Shown here one piece after another: positions 37,160-46,229 of a stretch of 64,000 bases of DNA (position 1 is its first letter; the number at the start of each line of letters is the position of its first letter). Origin of the DNA: CAWHYG01 sp963833505. GTDB taxonomy: Bacteria > Eisenbacteria > RBG-16-71-46 > CAIMUX01. Under the pieces are notes generated by a model. That model was not told the DNA's origin. It did no database searches and saw nothing but the letters and a program-made list of their open reading frames with translations. A program made the translations under genes and the position numbers. Location of the stretch: the NCBI GenBank assembly GCA_963833505.1, contig CAWHYG010000004.1, positions 619,101 to 683,100 of the forward strand. The letters are read 5' to 3'.

Positions 37160-37258
37160 TTACTCCTTCTCGTGTTCCAGCGCTTCGCAGCCGCGGGTGA
37201 AGGCCGCCGCGACCACGAAGAAGAGGACGATCATGGCAAGCAAGAACAGATCGAACAT
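37160..37258 (-). CDS. Small single-pass membrane protein at the head of the kdp operon
   Basis: 32 residues: a hydrophobic helix (MFDLFLLAMIVLFFVVAAAF) followed by TRGCEALEHEKE. ATG 37258 has AGGAGAAAG upstream, and the stop is only 4 bp from the kdpF ATG, so the two are translated together. From memory, comparable tiny proteins with an FF in the helix and a (R)GC(D/E)xL end precede kdpF in several phyla; no function is known. It may be a further small Kdp subunit. Confidence 0.7.
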   Translation of the reverse strand: MFDLFLLAMIVLFFVVAAAFTRGCEALEHEKE

Positions 37259-37607
37259 CGCCACTTTCTCCTGGCCGGATCCCATCCGGCCGTTCCGCCG
37301 CCCGGCCCGGGCCGGCTGGCGGTGGTCCAGCGCCACTCCGTCCACGAGCCTGGCCCAACTCGATCACGGGCCTCTGCCCGACCCGGTCACAAGCCCTGGC
37401 TCAACTCGGACTGCGCCTGGCGGCACCGGTCGGCCCCGGACATTCGCCAAAACCTCACCGGGCGCGCCGCCGCTCCGACCGACGACACACGTTACTCCCG
37501 CGTTTCCGGCCGTTGCAGCATTCCGCTTTTCTTCGATGTCAGTGTAGGGCGCGGGACCGTCAAGAGGATGAAAGGACAGTCGGGTTCGGCGTAAGCATTT
37601 CATCAAG
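37259..37607. other. Divergent intergenic region between kdp and the ABC exporter genes
   Basis: About 350 bp that must hold the kdp promoter and that of the exporter operon. I see no convincing -35/-10 pair and no kdpDE genes in the window. GTGTAGGG and TTGACG near 37541-37564 on the minus strand are too closely spaced for a standard promoter. Confidence 0.4.
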
Positions 37608-37751
37608 ATGGAGCTGCCGGATCCGGAAGCTGCTCCGGAAGCTGCCACCTTGCCGCCCTCCACCCCAAACGGTAATCTGGAGTTTTGCGGGTGGCGAAAT
37701 CCGCGCCTGCGGGCCGGCGCAGACCGGCGGAACCGAACCGTTGCGAGGACC

Positions 37752-39608
37752 GTGCGTCTCTTCCCCTATCTGGGCTCGCTGAAGCCCTATCTGGTTCGCT
37801 ACCGCGGCGAAATCGCCAAGGGATTCGTGTGCGTCGTCTGCCAGAGCGCTGCCTCCCTGACCATCCCATGGATGATCAAGCGCGCCGTTGACGGTATCGA
37901 GCGCCACTCACCTCCGGCATTCCTCTTCCAGACGGCCGGCATCATCCTCGGCTTGAGCGTGATTTCCGGCATCTTCCTCTTCTTGAAACGCCGGATCCTG
38001 ATCGGCGCCTCGCGGTTCGTGGAATTCGACCTCCGGAACGACCTCTTCCGCCACCTGCAGGGCCTTTCGCAGTCCTTCTACCAGCGCAACCGCACCGGCG
38101 ACCTGATGGCCCGGGCGTCGAACGATCTCAACGCCGTCCGTGACGTGATCGGTCCGGGGCTGATGTACGGTCTGACCACGATCGTCACGGTCGTCGCGGC
38201 CTTCTTCCTCATGGTCCGGCTGGATGCCGCCCTCGCGCTGGCCGCTCTGGTCCCGTTCCCGGTGATGGCGGTGATCGTGTCCCAGTTCGCGACCCAGGTC
38301 CACCGCAAGTCCCTTCTGGTCCAGAACGAGTACGGCGTCCTCTCCAACACCGTCCAGGAGAACATCGCCGGCATCCGGGTTGTTCAATCCTACGTGCAGG
38401 AAGAGCCCGAGAAGGACTGGTTCGGCCGGGTGAACCGCGAGTATCTCGACCGGAACATGGCCCTCATCCGCTACCGATCCCTCTTTTTCAGCTCGATCGC
38501 CCTGCTGCTCGGGGCGGGCTCGCTGCTGCTTCTGTGGATCGGCGGAGTCCGGGTCATTTCGGGTCGCGTCACCTTGGGCGAGCTGATCGCATTCATGGGG
38601 TACCTGAGCCAGCTCACCTGGCCGTTCATCGCGGTCGGATGGGTGATCTCGATGGTGCAGCGGGGCGAAGCGGCGATGCAGCGGATCCTCGAGGTCTGGC
38701 GTGAAACCCCCGAAGTCCGGAGCGGCGAGGTCGCCTTCGACGGCCGCGCCCGCGGAGACCTGGTTTTCGAGGACGTGAGCTTCTCCTATCAACGGGGAAC
38801 TCCGGTTCTCCAGCATATCCGCCTGCACGTGCCGGCCGGCTCCACCCTGGCGATCGTCGGCCGGACCGGATCGGGGAAAAGCTCGCTGGTGCACCTCATC
38901 CCCCGGCTTCATGACCCGGATGAGGGCAGAATCCTGCTCGATGGCCGCGACGTTCGGACGATGGACCTGGGCGCCTTGCGCGGAGCCATCGCGTTCGTGC
39001 CCCAGGATTCCTTCCTGTTCTCCGAGACTCTGGAAGAGAACATCCGCTTCGGGCGCGAAGAAGCGACCCTGGACGAGATCATACGTGCCGCACTGGCAGC
39101 CCGGCTCGGCCCGGACATCGAGACCTTCGGGAATGGGATGGCCACGCGCATCGGCGAGCGTGGCGTGACGCTCTCCGGCGGGCAGAAGCAGCGGACCTCG
39201 CTCGCTCGGGCCCTGCTCAAGGACGCGCCCGTCCTCATCCTCGACGACGCCCTGTCGAGCGTGGACAAGAGCACGGAGGAGGCCCTCCTCGAGACCCTTC
39301 GAGCGGAAAGGGCCGGACGGACCGTGATCCTGATCGGTCATCGGATCTCCACCGTCCGCGAGGCGGATCAGATCGTGGTGCTGGATCGCGGGCGGATCGT
39401 CGAGCGCGGCACGCACGCCGAGCTGATGGTTTCGCACGGACCCTATGCCGATCTGGCGCGGCGACAGGCGCTGGCCGAAGAGCTGGACACGACCCAAGTG
39501 CCGGCCCGGGCCCCCGACGGCGGTGACGGATCCCGGTTCCCCCCCTCCACCGGCGACGACGGCGTGCCGATTCCCGCTTCCAGTGAGGATTCCGATGGCG
39601 CCGCCTGA
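37752..39608 (+). CDS. ABC exporter half-transporter (fused membrane and ATPase domains), first of pair
   Basis: 618 residues from GTG 37752 (GAGG upstream); the frame is open back to ATG 37608 but those 48 residues are poor in hydrophobics and atypical. Residues about 20-320 form six membrane helices of the type I exporter fold, including the NRTGDLMARASNDLNAVRDV coupling region. The ATPase follows with Walker A GRTGSGKSS, Q-loop PQDSFLF, signature LSGGQKQR, Walker B LILDDALSSVD and the switch HRIS. It overlaps the next gene by 14 bp; the two probably form a heterodimer of the BmrCD/TM287-288 type. Both Walker B motifs should be compared: here the residue after Walker B is Asp (DDA), the degenerate type, so this is the likely non-catalytic half. 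Confidence 0.88.
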   Translation: MRLFPYLGSLKPYLVRYRGEIAKGFVCVVCQSAASLTIPWMIKRAVDGIERHSPPAFLFQTAGIILGLSVISGIFLFLKRRILIGASRFVEFDLRNDLFRHLQGLSQSFYQRNRTGDLMARASNDLNAVRDVIGPGLMYGLTTIVTVVAAFFLMVRLDAALALAALVPFPVMAVIVSQFATQVHRKSLLVQNEYGVLSNTVQENIAGIRVVQSYVQEEPEKDWFGRVNREYLDRNMALIRYRSLFFSSIALLLGAGSLLLLWIGGVRVISGRVTLGELIAFMGYLSQLTWPFIAVGWVISMVQRGEAAMQRILEVWRETPEVRSGEVAFDGRARGDLVFEDVSFSYQRGTPVLQHIRLHVPAGSTLAIVGRTGSGKSSLVHLIPRLHDPDEGRILLDGRDVRTMDLGALRGAIAFVPQDSFLFSETLEENIRFGREEATLDEIIRAALAARLGPDIETFGNGMATRIGERGVTLSGGQKQRTSLARALLKDAPVLILDDALSSVDKSTEEALLETLRAERAGRTVILIGHRISTVREADQIVVLDRGRIVERGTHAELMVSHGPYADLARRQALAEELDTTQVPARAPDGGDGSRFPPSTGDDGVPIPASSEDSDGAA

Positions 39609-41502
39609 CGCCAAACCGGCTCACGCGGAACCGGACGGAACCGGGGCGGAACGGGAACGAAAGGCCCGTCGGGAGCCGACCCTTCCCCACGGCCCGGAGA
39701 TCGAGCAGCTCTATCAGCCCAAGGTGGATCGAGCCGTTCTGGGCCGGCTCTTGTCCTACGCCCGCCCCTACCGCAGAATGCTGGCCGTCGCCGTGATTTT
39801 GCTGCTCCTGGTGTCCGGAGGCGAGCTGGTCTTTCCGCTCCTGACCAAGAGAGCCATCGACCAGTCCATCACGAATCGAGACCTGGTCAGCCTGGCCCAT
39901 ATCTCGCTCCTTTATCTGGTCCTGCTTCTCGCGGTCTTCGGCCTCCGTTACATCCAGACCGTTCTGATGCAGACCACCGGACAGCGCATCATGGCCGACC
40001 TCCGATCCTCACTCTTCGCGCATCTCGAGCGGCTGGATCTGACCTACTTCGAGAAGACCCCGGTGGGCCGGATCATGACCCGCTTGACCGGAGACGTGGA
40101 AACCCTGAACGACCTTTTCACCTCCGGGCTGGTCTCGATCTTCGGCGACCTGTTGACGCTCTTCGGAATCACGGGCGTGCTCTTCTGGCTGAACTGGAAG
40201 CTGGCGCTGGTCATCCTGGTCGTCGTGCCGCTGCTGATTTCGTCCACCATGGTCTTCCGGGCCAAGGTCCGCACCGCCTATGCCTTGATCCGCGTCCGCG
40301 TGGCCGCGATCAACGCTTTTCTCCAGGAGAACCTGACCGGCATCTCCCTGGTCCAGCTCTTCGGGCGGGAGCGGATCCAGGAAGAGCGGTTTCTCGGGCT
40401 CAACGTCCTCCACCGGGATGCTTTCATCCGATCGGTTCTGTACTACTCGATCTACTTCCCCATCGTGGAGTTTCTCGAGTCGCTGGCGCTGGCGTTGATC
40501 CTCTGGTACGGCGGCGGCGAGGCGCTCCGACACGCGCTCACCCTGGGCTCGCTCGTGGCCTTCGTGCAGTACAGCGAGCGGTTCTTCCGGCCGATCCGGG
40601 ACCTCTCGGAGCGCTACAACATTCTCCAGAGCGCCATGGCCTCTTCCGAGCGGGTCTTCGATCTTCTCGACACGCCCCCGCGGATCGTTTCGCCGGAGGC
40701 CCCGGCGGAACCGCCCTCGTCCGAGTATGCGGTGGAGTTCCAGGACGTCCATTTCAGCTACGTGCCGGGGGAAGAGGTCCTGAAGGGCATTTCCTTCCGC
40801 GTCCGTCGCGGCGAGTCGATCGCGCTGGTCGGACACACCGGCGCGGGCAAGACGACGATCTCGGCTCTTCTGGGCCGCTTCTACGATATCCAGAAAGGCA
40901 GCATCCTGGTGGACGGCCGCGACGTGCGCGCCTGGCCGCTGTCCGACCTTCGCCGGCGGATCGGGATCGTCCCCCAGGAGGTTTTTCTCTGGAGCGGCGA
41001 CATCCGATTGAACATCGGCCTCCGAGGCGCGCGCGATCCGTCGCAGGTTGAGCGGGCCATCCGTCTAGTCGGGATCGACCGGCTCGCCGACCGCTTCCAC
41101 GGAGGCGGAGACGGAGACGAGCCGGCGGGCGCGCCCGGAACCGTCGGAGAGCGCGGTTCGCAGCTCTCCGTGGGAGAGCGCCAGCTCATCTCGTTCGCGC
41201 GGGCCCTGGCCGCGGATCCGCCCATCCTGCTCCTGGATGAAGCGACCTCGAGCGTGGACACGGAGTCGGAGCAGCGGATCCGGGAGGCGCTGGGAGTGCT
41301 CCTCCGCGGCCGGACCAGCATCATCATCGCGCACCGGCTTTCCACCATCCGGCACGTCGACCGCATCCTTGTCCTGCATCACGGCGTGCTGGTCGAAGAG
41401 GGACGGCACGACGAGCTTCTCCGCCTCGGCGGCATCTACGCCCGCTACTACGAGCTGGAGTACCGCGGCCAGGAATCGCTCGGAGAGGAGGTTCCGGTCT
41501 GA
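39595..41502 (+). CDS. ABC exporter half-transporter, second of pair
   Basis: 635 residues from ATG 39595 (GAGGA upstream), overlapping the end of the first half. An N-terminal acidic/basic extension of about 55 residues precedes six membrane helices (about 60-350). The ATPase domain has Walker A GHTGAGKTT, Q-loop PQEVFLW, Walker B ILLLDEATSSVD with the catalytic Glu, and HRLS; the signature is LSVGERQ instead of LSGGQ. A Gly/Asp-rich insert (GGGDGDEPAGAPG) precedes the signature. With the neighbour it is expected to make an asymmetric heterodimeric exporter with one consensus ATP site. Substrate unknown; the SGNH-like gene behind suggests a link to envelope polymers. Confidence 0.9.
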   Translation: MAPPDAKPAHAEPDGTGAERERKARREPTLPHGPEIEQLYQPKVDRAVLGRLLSYARPYRRMLAVAVILLLLVSGGELVFPLLTKRAIDQSITNRDLVSLAHISLLYLVLLLAVFGLRYIQTVLMQTTGQRIMADLRSSLFAHLERLDLTYFEKTPVGRIMTRLTGDVETLNDLFTSGLVSIFGDLLTLFGITGVLFWLNWKLALVILVVVPLLISSTMVFRAKVRTAYALIRVRVAAINAFLQENLTGISLVQLFGRERIQEERFLGLNVLHRDAFIRSVLYYSIYFPIVEFLESLALALILWYGGGEALRHALTLGSLVAFVQYSERFFRPIRDLSERYNILQSAMASSERVFDLLDTPPRIVSPEAPAEPPSSEYAVEFQDVHFSYVPGEEVLKGISFRVRRGESIALVGHTGAGKTTISALLGRFYDIQKGSILVDGRDVRAWPLSDLRRRIGIVPQEVFLWSGDIRLNIGLRGARDPSQVERAIRLVGIDRLADRFHGGGDGDEPAGAPGTVGERGSQLSVGERQLISFARALAADPPILLLDEATSSVDTESEQRIREALGVLLRGRTSIIIAHRLSTIRHVDRILVLHHGVLVEEGRHDELLRLGGIYARYYELEYRGQESLGEEVPV

Positions 41503-41561
41503 CGTCCACCCGGCTCATCGGCCGCGCCGGCGGAGCGCTGCTGCGGCTCGCCCTAGGTCTC

Positions 41562-42836
41562 GTGGTGGCGCTTCTTGTCTGTGAAGGGATCATCCGGATC
41601 TACCTGGATGTCCTGCCCGCCGGAAAACACGCCGGCTACGTGGCCGATCCGCTCGCCGCCTACCGGCTTGAACCGGAACCGGCTCGAGAAGACACGGCAG
41701 GCAACGAGTACCACGTCAACGCGCTGGGATTCCGCGATCGCGAGCACAGCCCGGTCAAGGCGGCCGGCGTCCAGCGCGTGCTGGGAATCGGCGATTCCTT
41801 CGTCTTCGGAGAGGTGAGGCTGGCGGACAATTTCCTGCGGGTGGCGGAAAGGGCCATGAATGAGGCTGTCCGGTCGCCAGTCGGTTCCACCCAGGCTCTC
41901 GAGAACGCGGCTCCCGCATCCATCGAACCGAGCGCGACCGGATCCGATGGAGCTACGGCCAATTCGGTTCTCAGGTCCGCCGGCCCCAATGCGGTTCCAT
42001 CTCCTGCCGGGCGACAGCAGCCGCACGAGATGTTCCTGATGGGCCTGGGCGGATACAGCCCCGTACAATACCTGGGAGTGTTGCGTTCGGTCGGGCTCTC
42101 GGTCGATCCCGACCGCGTCCTCATGTGTTTGTACGTCGGCAACGACATCACCGGGCTGTTTACCAAGAGCGTGGTCCTGCACGGCCAGCTTTACAGCGTC
42201 AGCTCCTCCAACCCCTGGCTCAATCTCCTGCGTCACTCTCGTCTTTTCGTCTTCCTGGAGAAGTGGACGCTCTACCGGCTTCGGGTCGCGCGCGTGCGCG
42301 CCGGTCTTCGCGAAGAGGAGTCCGCCGGGCAGCCGCGTCCGAGCGGCTCCGCTCCGGAGCGGACGGGCCTGACTCCCGCCTACCTCGCGGTGTTGGACAA
42401 TCGCCTTCCGGTCTTCCGGACGGATCCATCCGAGAGGATCCAGGGGCTCTGGAAGGCGACCGGAGACGTGCTGGGACAGTTCGATCAGGAGTGCCGATCG
42501 CGGCACATTCCGTGGAATCTCGTGATCATTCCCGATGAGATCCAGGTGGATCCGAGCGTCCGGGCCGAGGCCCTTCGCCGCCTCGGCCGGGAACGCGACC
42601 GCTTCGACTGGGATCGCCCCCAGCGGGTTCTGCTGGACCTGGCGGCTCGCCTCCAGGTTCCGGCCCTCGACCTGCTTCCGATCCTTCGCGCCGCGCATCG
42701 GGCGGATTCGACCCTCTACTTTCCCAATGACACGCACTGGAACGTTCGGGGCAATCGGATCGCGGGGACGGCCCTGGCCCGGTTCCTTTGTGATCAGGAA
42801 GGCGGGAGTTCCGGTCTCGAATGGAAAGGACGGTGA
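41562..42836 (+). CDS. Membrane-anchored SGNH/GDSL-like (AlgX/J-type) protein
   Basis: About 424 residues. An N-terminal membrane helix (VALLVCEGIIRIYLDVL) is followed by an SGNH fold: block I VLGIGDSFVFGEV with the nucleophile Ser, a middle YVGNDITG, and block V NDTHWNVRGNRIAG with the Asp-x-x-His pair. This arrangement resembles AlgX/AlgJ-type polysaccharide O-acetyltransferases. GTG 41562 is given, but the hydrophobic segment starts earlier and the frame is open upstream; a CTG at 41499 overlaps the exporter stop (CTGA) and has GAGGAGG in front, so translation may begin there by coupling. A Pro/Ala/Ser-rich insert (residues about 100-150) follows the first block. Third gene of the exporter operon. 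Confidence 0.75.
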   Translation: MVALLVCEGIIRIYLDVLPAGKHAGYVADPLAAYRLEPEPAREDTAGNEYHVNALGFRDREHSPVKAAGVQRVLGIGDSFVFGEVRLADNFLRVAERAMNEAVRSPVGSTQALENAAPASIEPSATGSDGATANSVLRSAGPNAVPSPAGRQQPHEMFLMGLGGYSPVQYLGVLRSVGLSVDPDRVLMCLYVGNDITGLFTKSVVLHGQLYSVSSSNPWLNLLRHSRLFVFLEKWTLYRLRVARVRAGLREEESAGQPRPSGSAPERTGLTPAYLAVLDNRLPVFRTDPSERIQGLWKATGDVLGQFDQECRSRHIPWNLVIIPDEIQVDPSVRAEALRRLGRERDRFDWDRPQRVLLDLAARLQVPALDLLPILRAAHRADSTLYFPNDTHWNVRGNRIAGTALARFLCDQEGGSSGLEWKGR

Positions 42837-42854
42837 TCCTCTGGTCAACCAGGT

Positions 42855-43164
42855 GTGCCGGGTGAACCTCAACAGCCAATGCGAGCGCGGGCCCGACAGC
42901 TTCCCGTACACCGGAAGGAAGGACTCCGCCGAGGGAACGCTGTCGATTTCCGATGCACTGCGCGTGTTCTCGATCCGGACCCTGGTCGCGGCCAAGGGCG
43001 ACGAAGCGAACCAGCGCCTTCTGGGCGAGATCGTCCGGAGACGGCGGTCGGAGTTTCTCTCGACCGACTTCATCTTCTGGGTTCTGGCGCGGATTGTGTT
43101 GGAAACGGGCTATGGCTCGCGCCCCACACGGAACCAGCGCGGTTGCGGCTCGACCGCGGAATGA
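42855..43164 (+). pseudogene. Coding-like stretch of unknown family
   Basis: After the SGNH gene the +1 frame reads like protein for about 105 residues (LSISDALRVFSIRTLVA, LLGEIVRRRRSEFLSTDFIF) with strong G/C at third positions. There is no good start codon or ribosome binding site: GTG 42855 is only nominal. It may be the 3' end of a lost gene or a frameshifted extension. I do not recognise it. Confidence 0.3.
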
Positions 43165-43271
43165 GGTTCCAGGCACGAGCACGACGCCTGGGATGAACAA
43201 GGGGGTCACGAGGGGCGCAGACCTCGATTGCTGACGGAGCCGATTGGGCCTTACGCACCGCTCAGCACAGC

Positions 43272-44501
43272 TCAGAACGCGAAGACCGCTCGATTCTCCG
43301 TCTGGTTGGTTTCGAGCGCGGCCGTCTTGACGCGCCGCCAGTAGTAGCTCCACCAGCAGCCGGGCAGCTCGCTCCTTCGTGGGAAAAGCCGGCGGGCAAA
43401 GACATCTTTCCAGCCGAGACGCCGGGACAGAACTCCGGCCCGCATCGCCGCGGTCAGGCCGGGTTTCCTCTCCCGCTGCCACTTGATCGCATTCCGCCAG
43501 ACCAGGAGGATGGCGGCCCGCTCTACTCCTCCCTGCCGCCGCTTGTCGAAGGCAAGGGTCTCCCGACGATGGCCGGCCTGGCAGTGACGAAGAAGCAGAT
43601 CAGCGAGATTCACGGGAAAGAGCGCGTTGGCCCGAGTGCGCGGCGCGGTCGAAGGAGTCCGCAGGTGCCGGATCGGAGGAGTCCTGGGCCTCTGGCGCAA
43701 CCGGCGGATGGCCCGCGGATAGGCCGGATGCTCGTCGCTGTGCAGCTCGATGGCCGTGGTTGCGTCCGGCGCCAGCCGGAGCACGGTCTGGATCAGCTCG
43801 CGGACTCCGTTCTCCACCGCCTTGGGATCGGGCCGGCCCAGGGCGGCCTCGAGCTCACTCCGGCGCTCCTTCTGCGGGGCCGTCATGGTGCCCTTGCGTC
43901 GCAGGGGGCTGTCGGTGAAGTGATAGAGGAACCAGCTGTCGAGGCCGGCCGCGAGGTTGAGGTGATAGGGGGAGAACTGGGAATGCTCGAAGGTCTCGAA
44001 ACCGTCGAAGGCGACGGCCTCGTTCAGACGATGTTCGGCGAGCATCTGTCGATGGAAGAGGAAACAGAGGCGGCCGGCCCGGGAGAGGTGCCGGGCGACG
44101 GTGGAGTGGGAGACGTCGAGGGAGCGGGCGATCTGGCGGACACCGCTTCCGGCGACGGAGAGTCTGGCGATGAGGGCGAAGAGGTCCCAACGATGGAGCC
44201 AGTAGGTGGCGGCGAAGGTACGGGCGGTGAAAGTGCGACGGCAAGCCTGGCACTGGAAGCGAGGGATGGGCCGAGGCCAGGCGGGAGATTGGTAGAACCC
44301 CCAGAGGAAGTACCTCCATTCGGAGTGAGGCAGATAGAAGCGGCAGTGTCGATTGGGGCAATGGGGCGGGCGGAAGCGACCGGCCGGCATGCGGATGACG
44401 GGGCCGGGACCGCAACGGCTCCGGGGCTTCGGACCTTCCGCGGTCCGGGGCGAATTGACGGCCCTGCTGGCCGGGCTCTGAAGACGTCGAACGGGCGACA
44501 C
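43272..44501 (-). CDS. Transposase-like protein with N-terminal zinc ribbon
   Basis: 409 residues at most; GTG 44501 opens the frame, ATG 44390 (MPAGRFRPPHCPN) is also possible. Two Cys pairs (CPNRHC, CQACRRTF) form a zinc ribbon, then a helix-turn-helix (VRQIARSLDVSHSTVARHL). A DDE-type core follows: Asp in VAFDGFETFEHSQ, Asp in IELHSDEHPAYPRA, and Glu in RRQGGVERAAILLVWRN. Proteins of this pattern are scattered in soil and groundwater bacteria. I could not identify terminal inverted repeats or a target duplication at 43165-43271 or 44502-44700, so the element limits are undefined. The gene looks intact. Confidence 0.7.
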   Translation of the reverse strand: MSPVRRLQSPASRAVNSPRTAEGPKPRSRCGPGPVIRMPAGRFRPPHCPNRHCRFYLPHSEWRYFLWGFYQSPAWPRPIPRFQCQACRRTFTARTFAATYWLHRWDLFALIARLSVAGSGVRQIARSLDVSHSTVARHLSRAGRLCFLFHRQMLAEHRLNEAVAFDGFETFEHSQFSPYHLNLAAGLDSWFLYHFTDSPLRRKGTMTAPQKERRSELEAALGRPDPKAVENGVRELIQTVLRLAPDATTAIELHSDEHPAYPRAIRRLRQRPRTPPIRHLRTPSTAPRTRANALFPVNLADLLLRHCQAGHRRETLAFDKRRQGGVERAAILLVWRNAIKWQRERKPGLTAAMRAGVLSRRLGWKDVFARRLFPRRSELPGCWWSYYWRRVKTAALETNQTENRAVFAF

Positions 44502-44732
44502 GGGGGATGAGTTGTGCCAGAGCCGTGCCGTTCCGATGGCCTCATCGGCGACTCACCGTTTGGCGCCGGCATCTCCTACAGAGCGCGGAGGTTCAGCTCC
44601 CAGAGCCCACAGAAGTCGCGCCACAATCCATTTTCTGAACACGCGAGCCGGCAAGAGTGATAGACTCGCTTTGGTCGAACTTGACCCGATTGAAGAGATG
44701 CCCATGGCGGAATCGGACGGAGGGGCGGGACC

Positions 44733-45443
44733 ATGAAACGGTGGCTCATCATTGCATTGGCTCTTTCGCTGGGGACGGTTTCCGCGCTCGCTGCCGGGTC
44801 CCGGCACAGCGCGTCTCCGGGCATCGGCACATATGTCCCGCAAAGGCAGGACAATCCGTGTCCCGGTTCGTCGCTCCTCTTGACCTTCGACGGCAGCCCC
44901 GAAGACGCCTCCGCCTGGCTGGGCGTGGGAGTCGCCCCTCCCTACTATGGCGCCTGGGCTGAAGGATATGACGCTCTGGGCACCGTCTGCGGGATCCGGT
45001 ACTACTTCACCGCCGTCGAGGGCTACTCCACGCCGGGCATGACCATGGACGCCTATCTCTTCGATTCGGACGGGAGCAATCCCACCACGGTTCTCACGGT
45101 GAACACCGGCATCGATCCGGGCTCGATCCCTTACTGGAATGACTTCACCTCGGTCGACGTTGCCATGACCGACACGCCGGTCAACGGTCCGTTCTTCGTC
45201 GGGTTCTGGGGCGACTGGCCGGGAGCGGAGTGGCCCGGCTGGTACACCTGCTTCGACCTCGACGGCCCCCAGGGCATGTCGCGGACCAATATCGCCCCCG
45301 GCATCGGCTATCCCACCGGGTGGCAGGACGTGTCGACCATCTTCGAGCCGATCCGCAACCTCGGGATCGGCGCCTACGTGATGTCGAGCCCGGTGCCGGT
45401 GGCGCGCAGCACCTGGGGAGCGATCAAGTCGCTCTACCGGTAG
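44733..45443 (+). CDS. Small secreted protein with PVPV...WGxIK tail
   Basis: 236 residues; ATG 44733 with GGAGGGG upstream. Signal peptide LIIALALSLGTVSALAAG. The mature protein is beta-rich and aromatic (TVCGIRYYFTAVEGY, FFVGFWGDWPGAEWPGWYTC), as in jelly-roll modules that cover extracellular surfaces. It ends SPVPVARSTWGAIKSLYR and stops; the last 16 residues match two further exported proteins at 46230 and 47412 and the fragment at 32261. No family recognised. First of three plus-strand genes of small exported proteins between the transposase and the minus-strand TPR-CHAT gene. Confidence 0.75.
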   Translation: MKRWLIIALALSLGTVSALAAGSRHSASPGIGTYVPQRQDNPCPGSSLLLTFDGSPEDASAWLGVGVAPPYYGAWAEGYDALGTVCGIRYYFTAVEGYSTPGMTMDAYLFDSDGSNPTTVLTVNTGIDPGSIPYWNDFTSVDVAMTDTPVNGPFFVGFWGDWPGAEWPGWYTCFDLDGPQGMSRTNIAPGIGYPTGWQDVSTIFEPIRNLGIGAYVMSSPVPVARSTWGAIKSLYR

Positions 45444-45547
45444 CCCGCATGATGCATGACCCGCAGGCTTCGGCAGCGGATCTGCCCGCCATGACTGCGT
45501 TGCGGCTTCTTCGATGAGGCCGGTTGGAGGGTGACTGCGGCCCCGCC

Positions 45548-45949
45548 ATGTGTCCGTCCGAACGTGAAGACTACCTGATGCGCCAGCTCCGCGCGGTCGG
45601 CGCCATGCTGGCCCGCATCATGGGGCTGCGGGTGAGCGGGCACACCGGTGAGGCCGCCGGCGAGCTGGACAGCGCCTACAGGGAACTGCTCGGACCGGAC
45701 CGATCGCTCTTCGCCGCGCTGGATGTCCCCGGTGTTGCCCTCCTGCTCGCGGATCCTGAGAAGGTCGCCCTGTACGCGGCACTCATCCTCGAAGAGGCCC
45801 GTCTGACCGGGGGAAAGGACGCGCCCGGCCTGGAGACGCGCGCGCTGGACCTGGCGCAAGCCGCCTTGGCCGAGGATCCGGACAATCCGGTTGCCCGCCG
45901 CATCGTCGAACAACCGGGCGACGCGTCCCGGCCGGACCTTCGCGGATGA
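45548..45949 (+). CDS. DUF6483-like cytoplasmic protein
   Basis: 133 residues; ATG 45548. No signal peptide. An alpha-helical protein beginning with SEREDYLMRQLRAVGAMLAR and continuing with a repeat of amphipathic helices (AAGELDSAYRELLG, VALYAALILEEARLTG, LDLAQAALAEDP) that look TPR-like. The opening EDYLxRQ(L/I)...LAR(I)xGLR fits DUF6483 proteins as I remember them. No known function. It sits between two secreted-protein genes on the same strand but has its own spacing of about 100 bp. Confidence 0.65.
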   Translation: MCPSEREDYLMRQLRAVGAMLARIMGLRVSGHTGEAAGELDSAYRELLGPDRSLFAALDVPGVALLLADPEKVALYAALILEEARLTGGKDAPGLETRALDLAQAALAEDPDNPVARRIVEQPGDASRPDLRG

Positions 45950-46229
45950 CGGAGTGCGCCGCCGAGGATCACGACCGATGGACGGACCATCAGCGGTAAT
46001 CCCCGGGGTCTGAACGCGCTTCGCGACCACCTTCTGATATTCGAATTCTCTCGCAACGGCCGCCCGGTCTGCGGCGGAAACGATGATGACCGGTCGGACC
46101 GGTGCCGCCTTACGGCTCTCGCCGGATAGCGGGCCAGCCGGCCACCGAGTCCAGACAGAGTCAGTCAGAAGGAGTTCAAGTCAGTTCGGAGCCCGGCAGA
46201 CAATCGGGCCGTCCGATCCGGAGGAAGTC

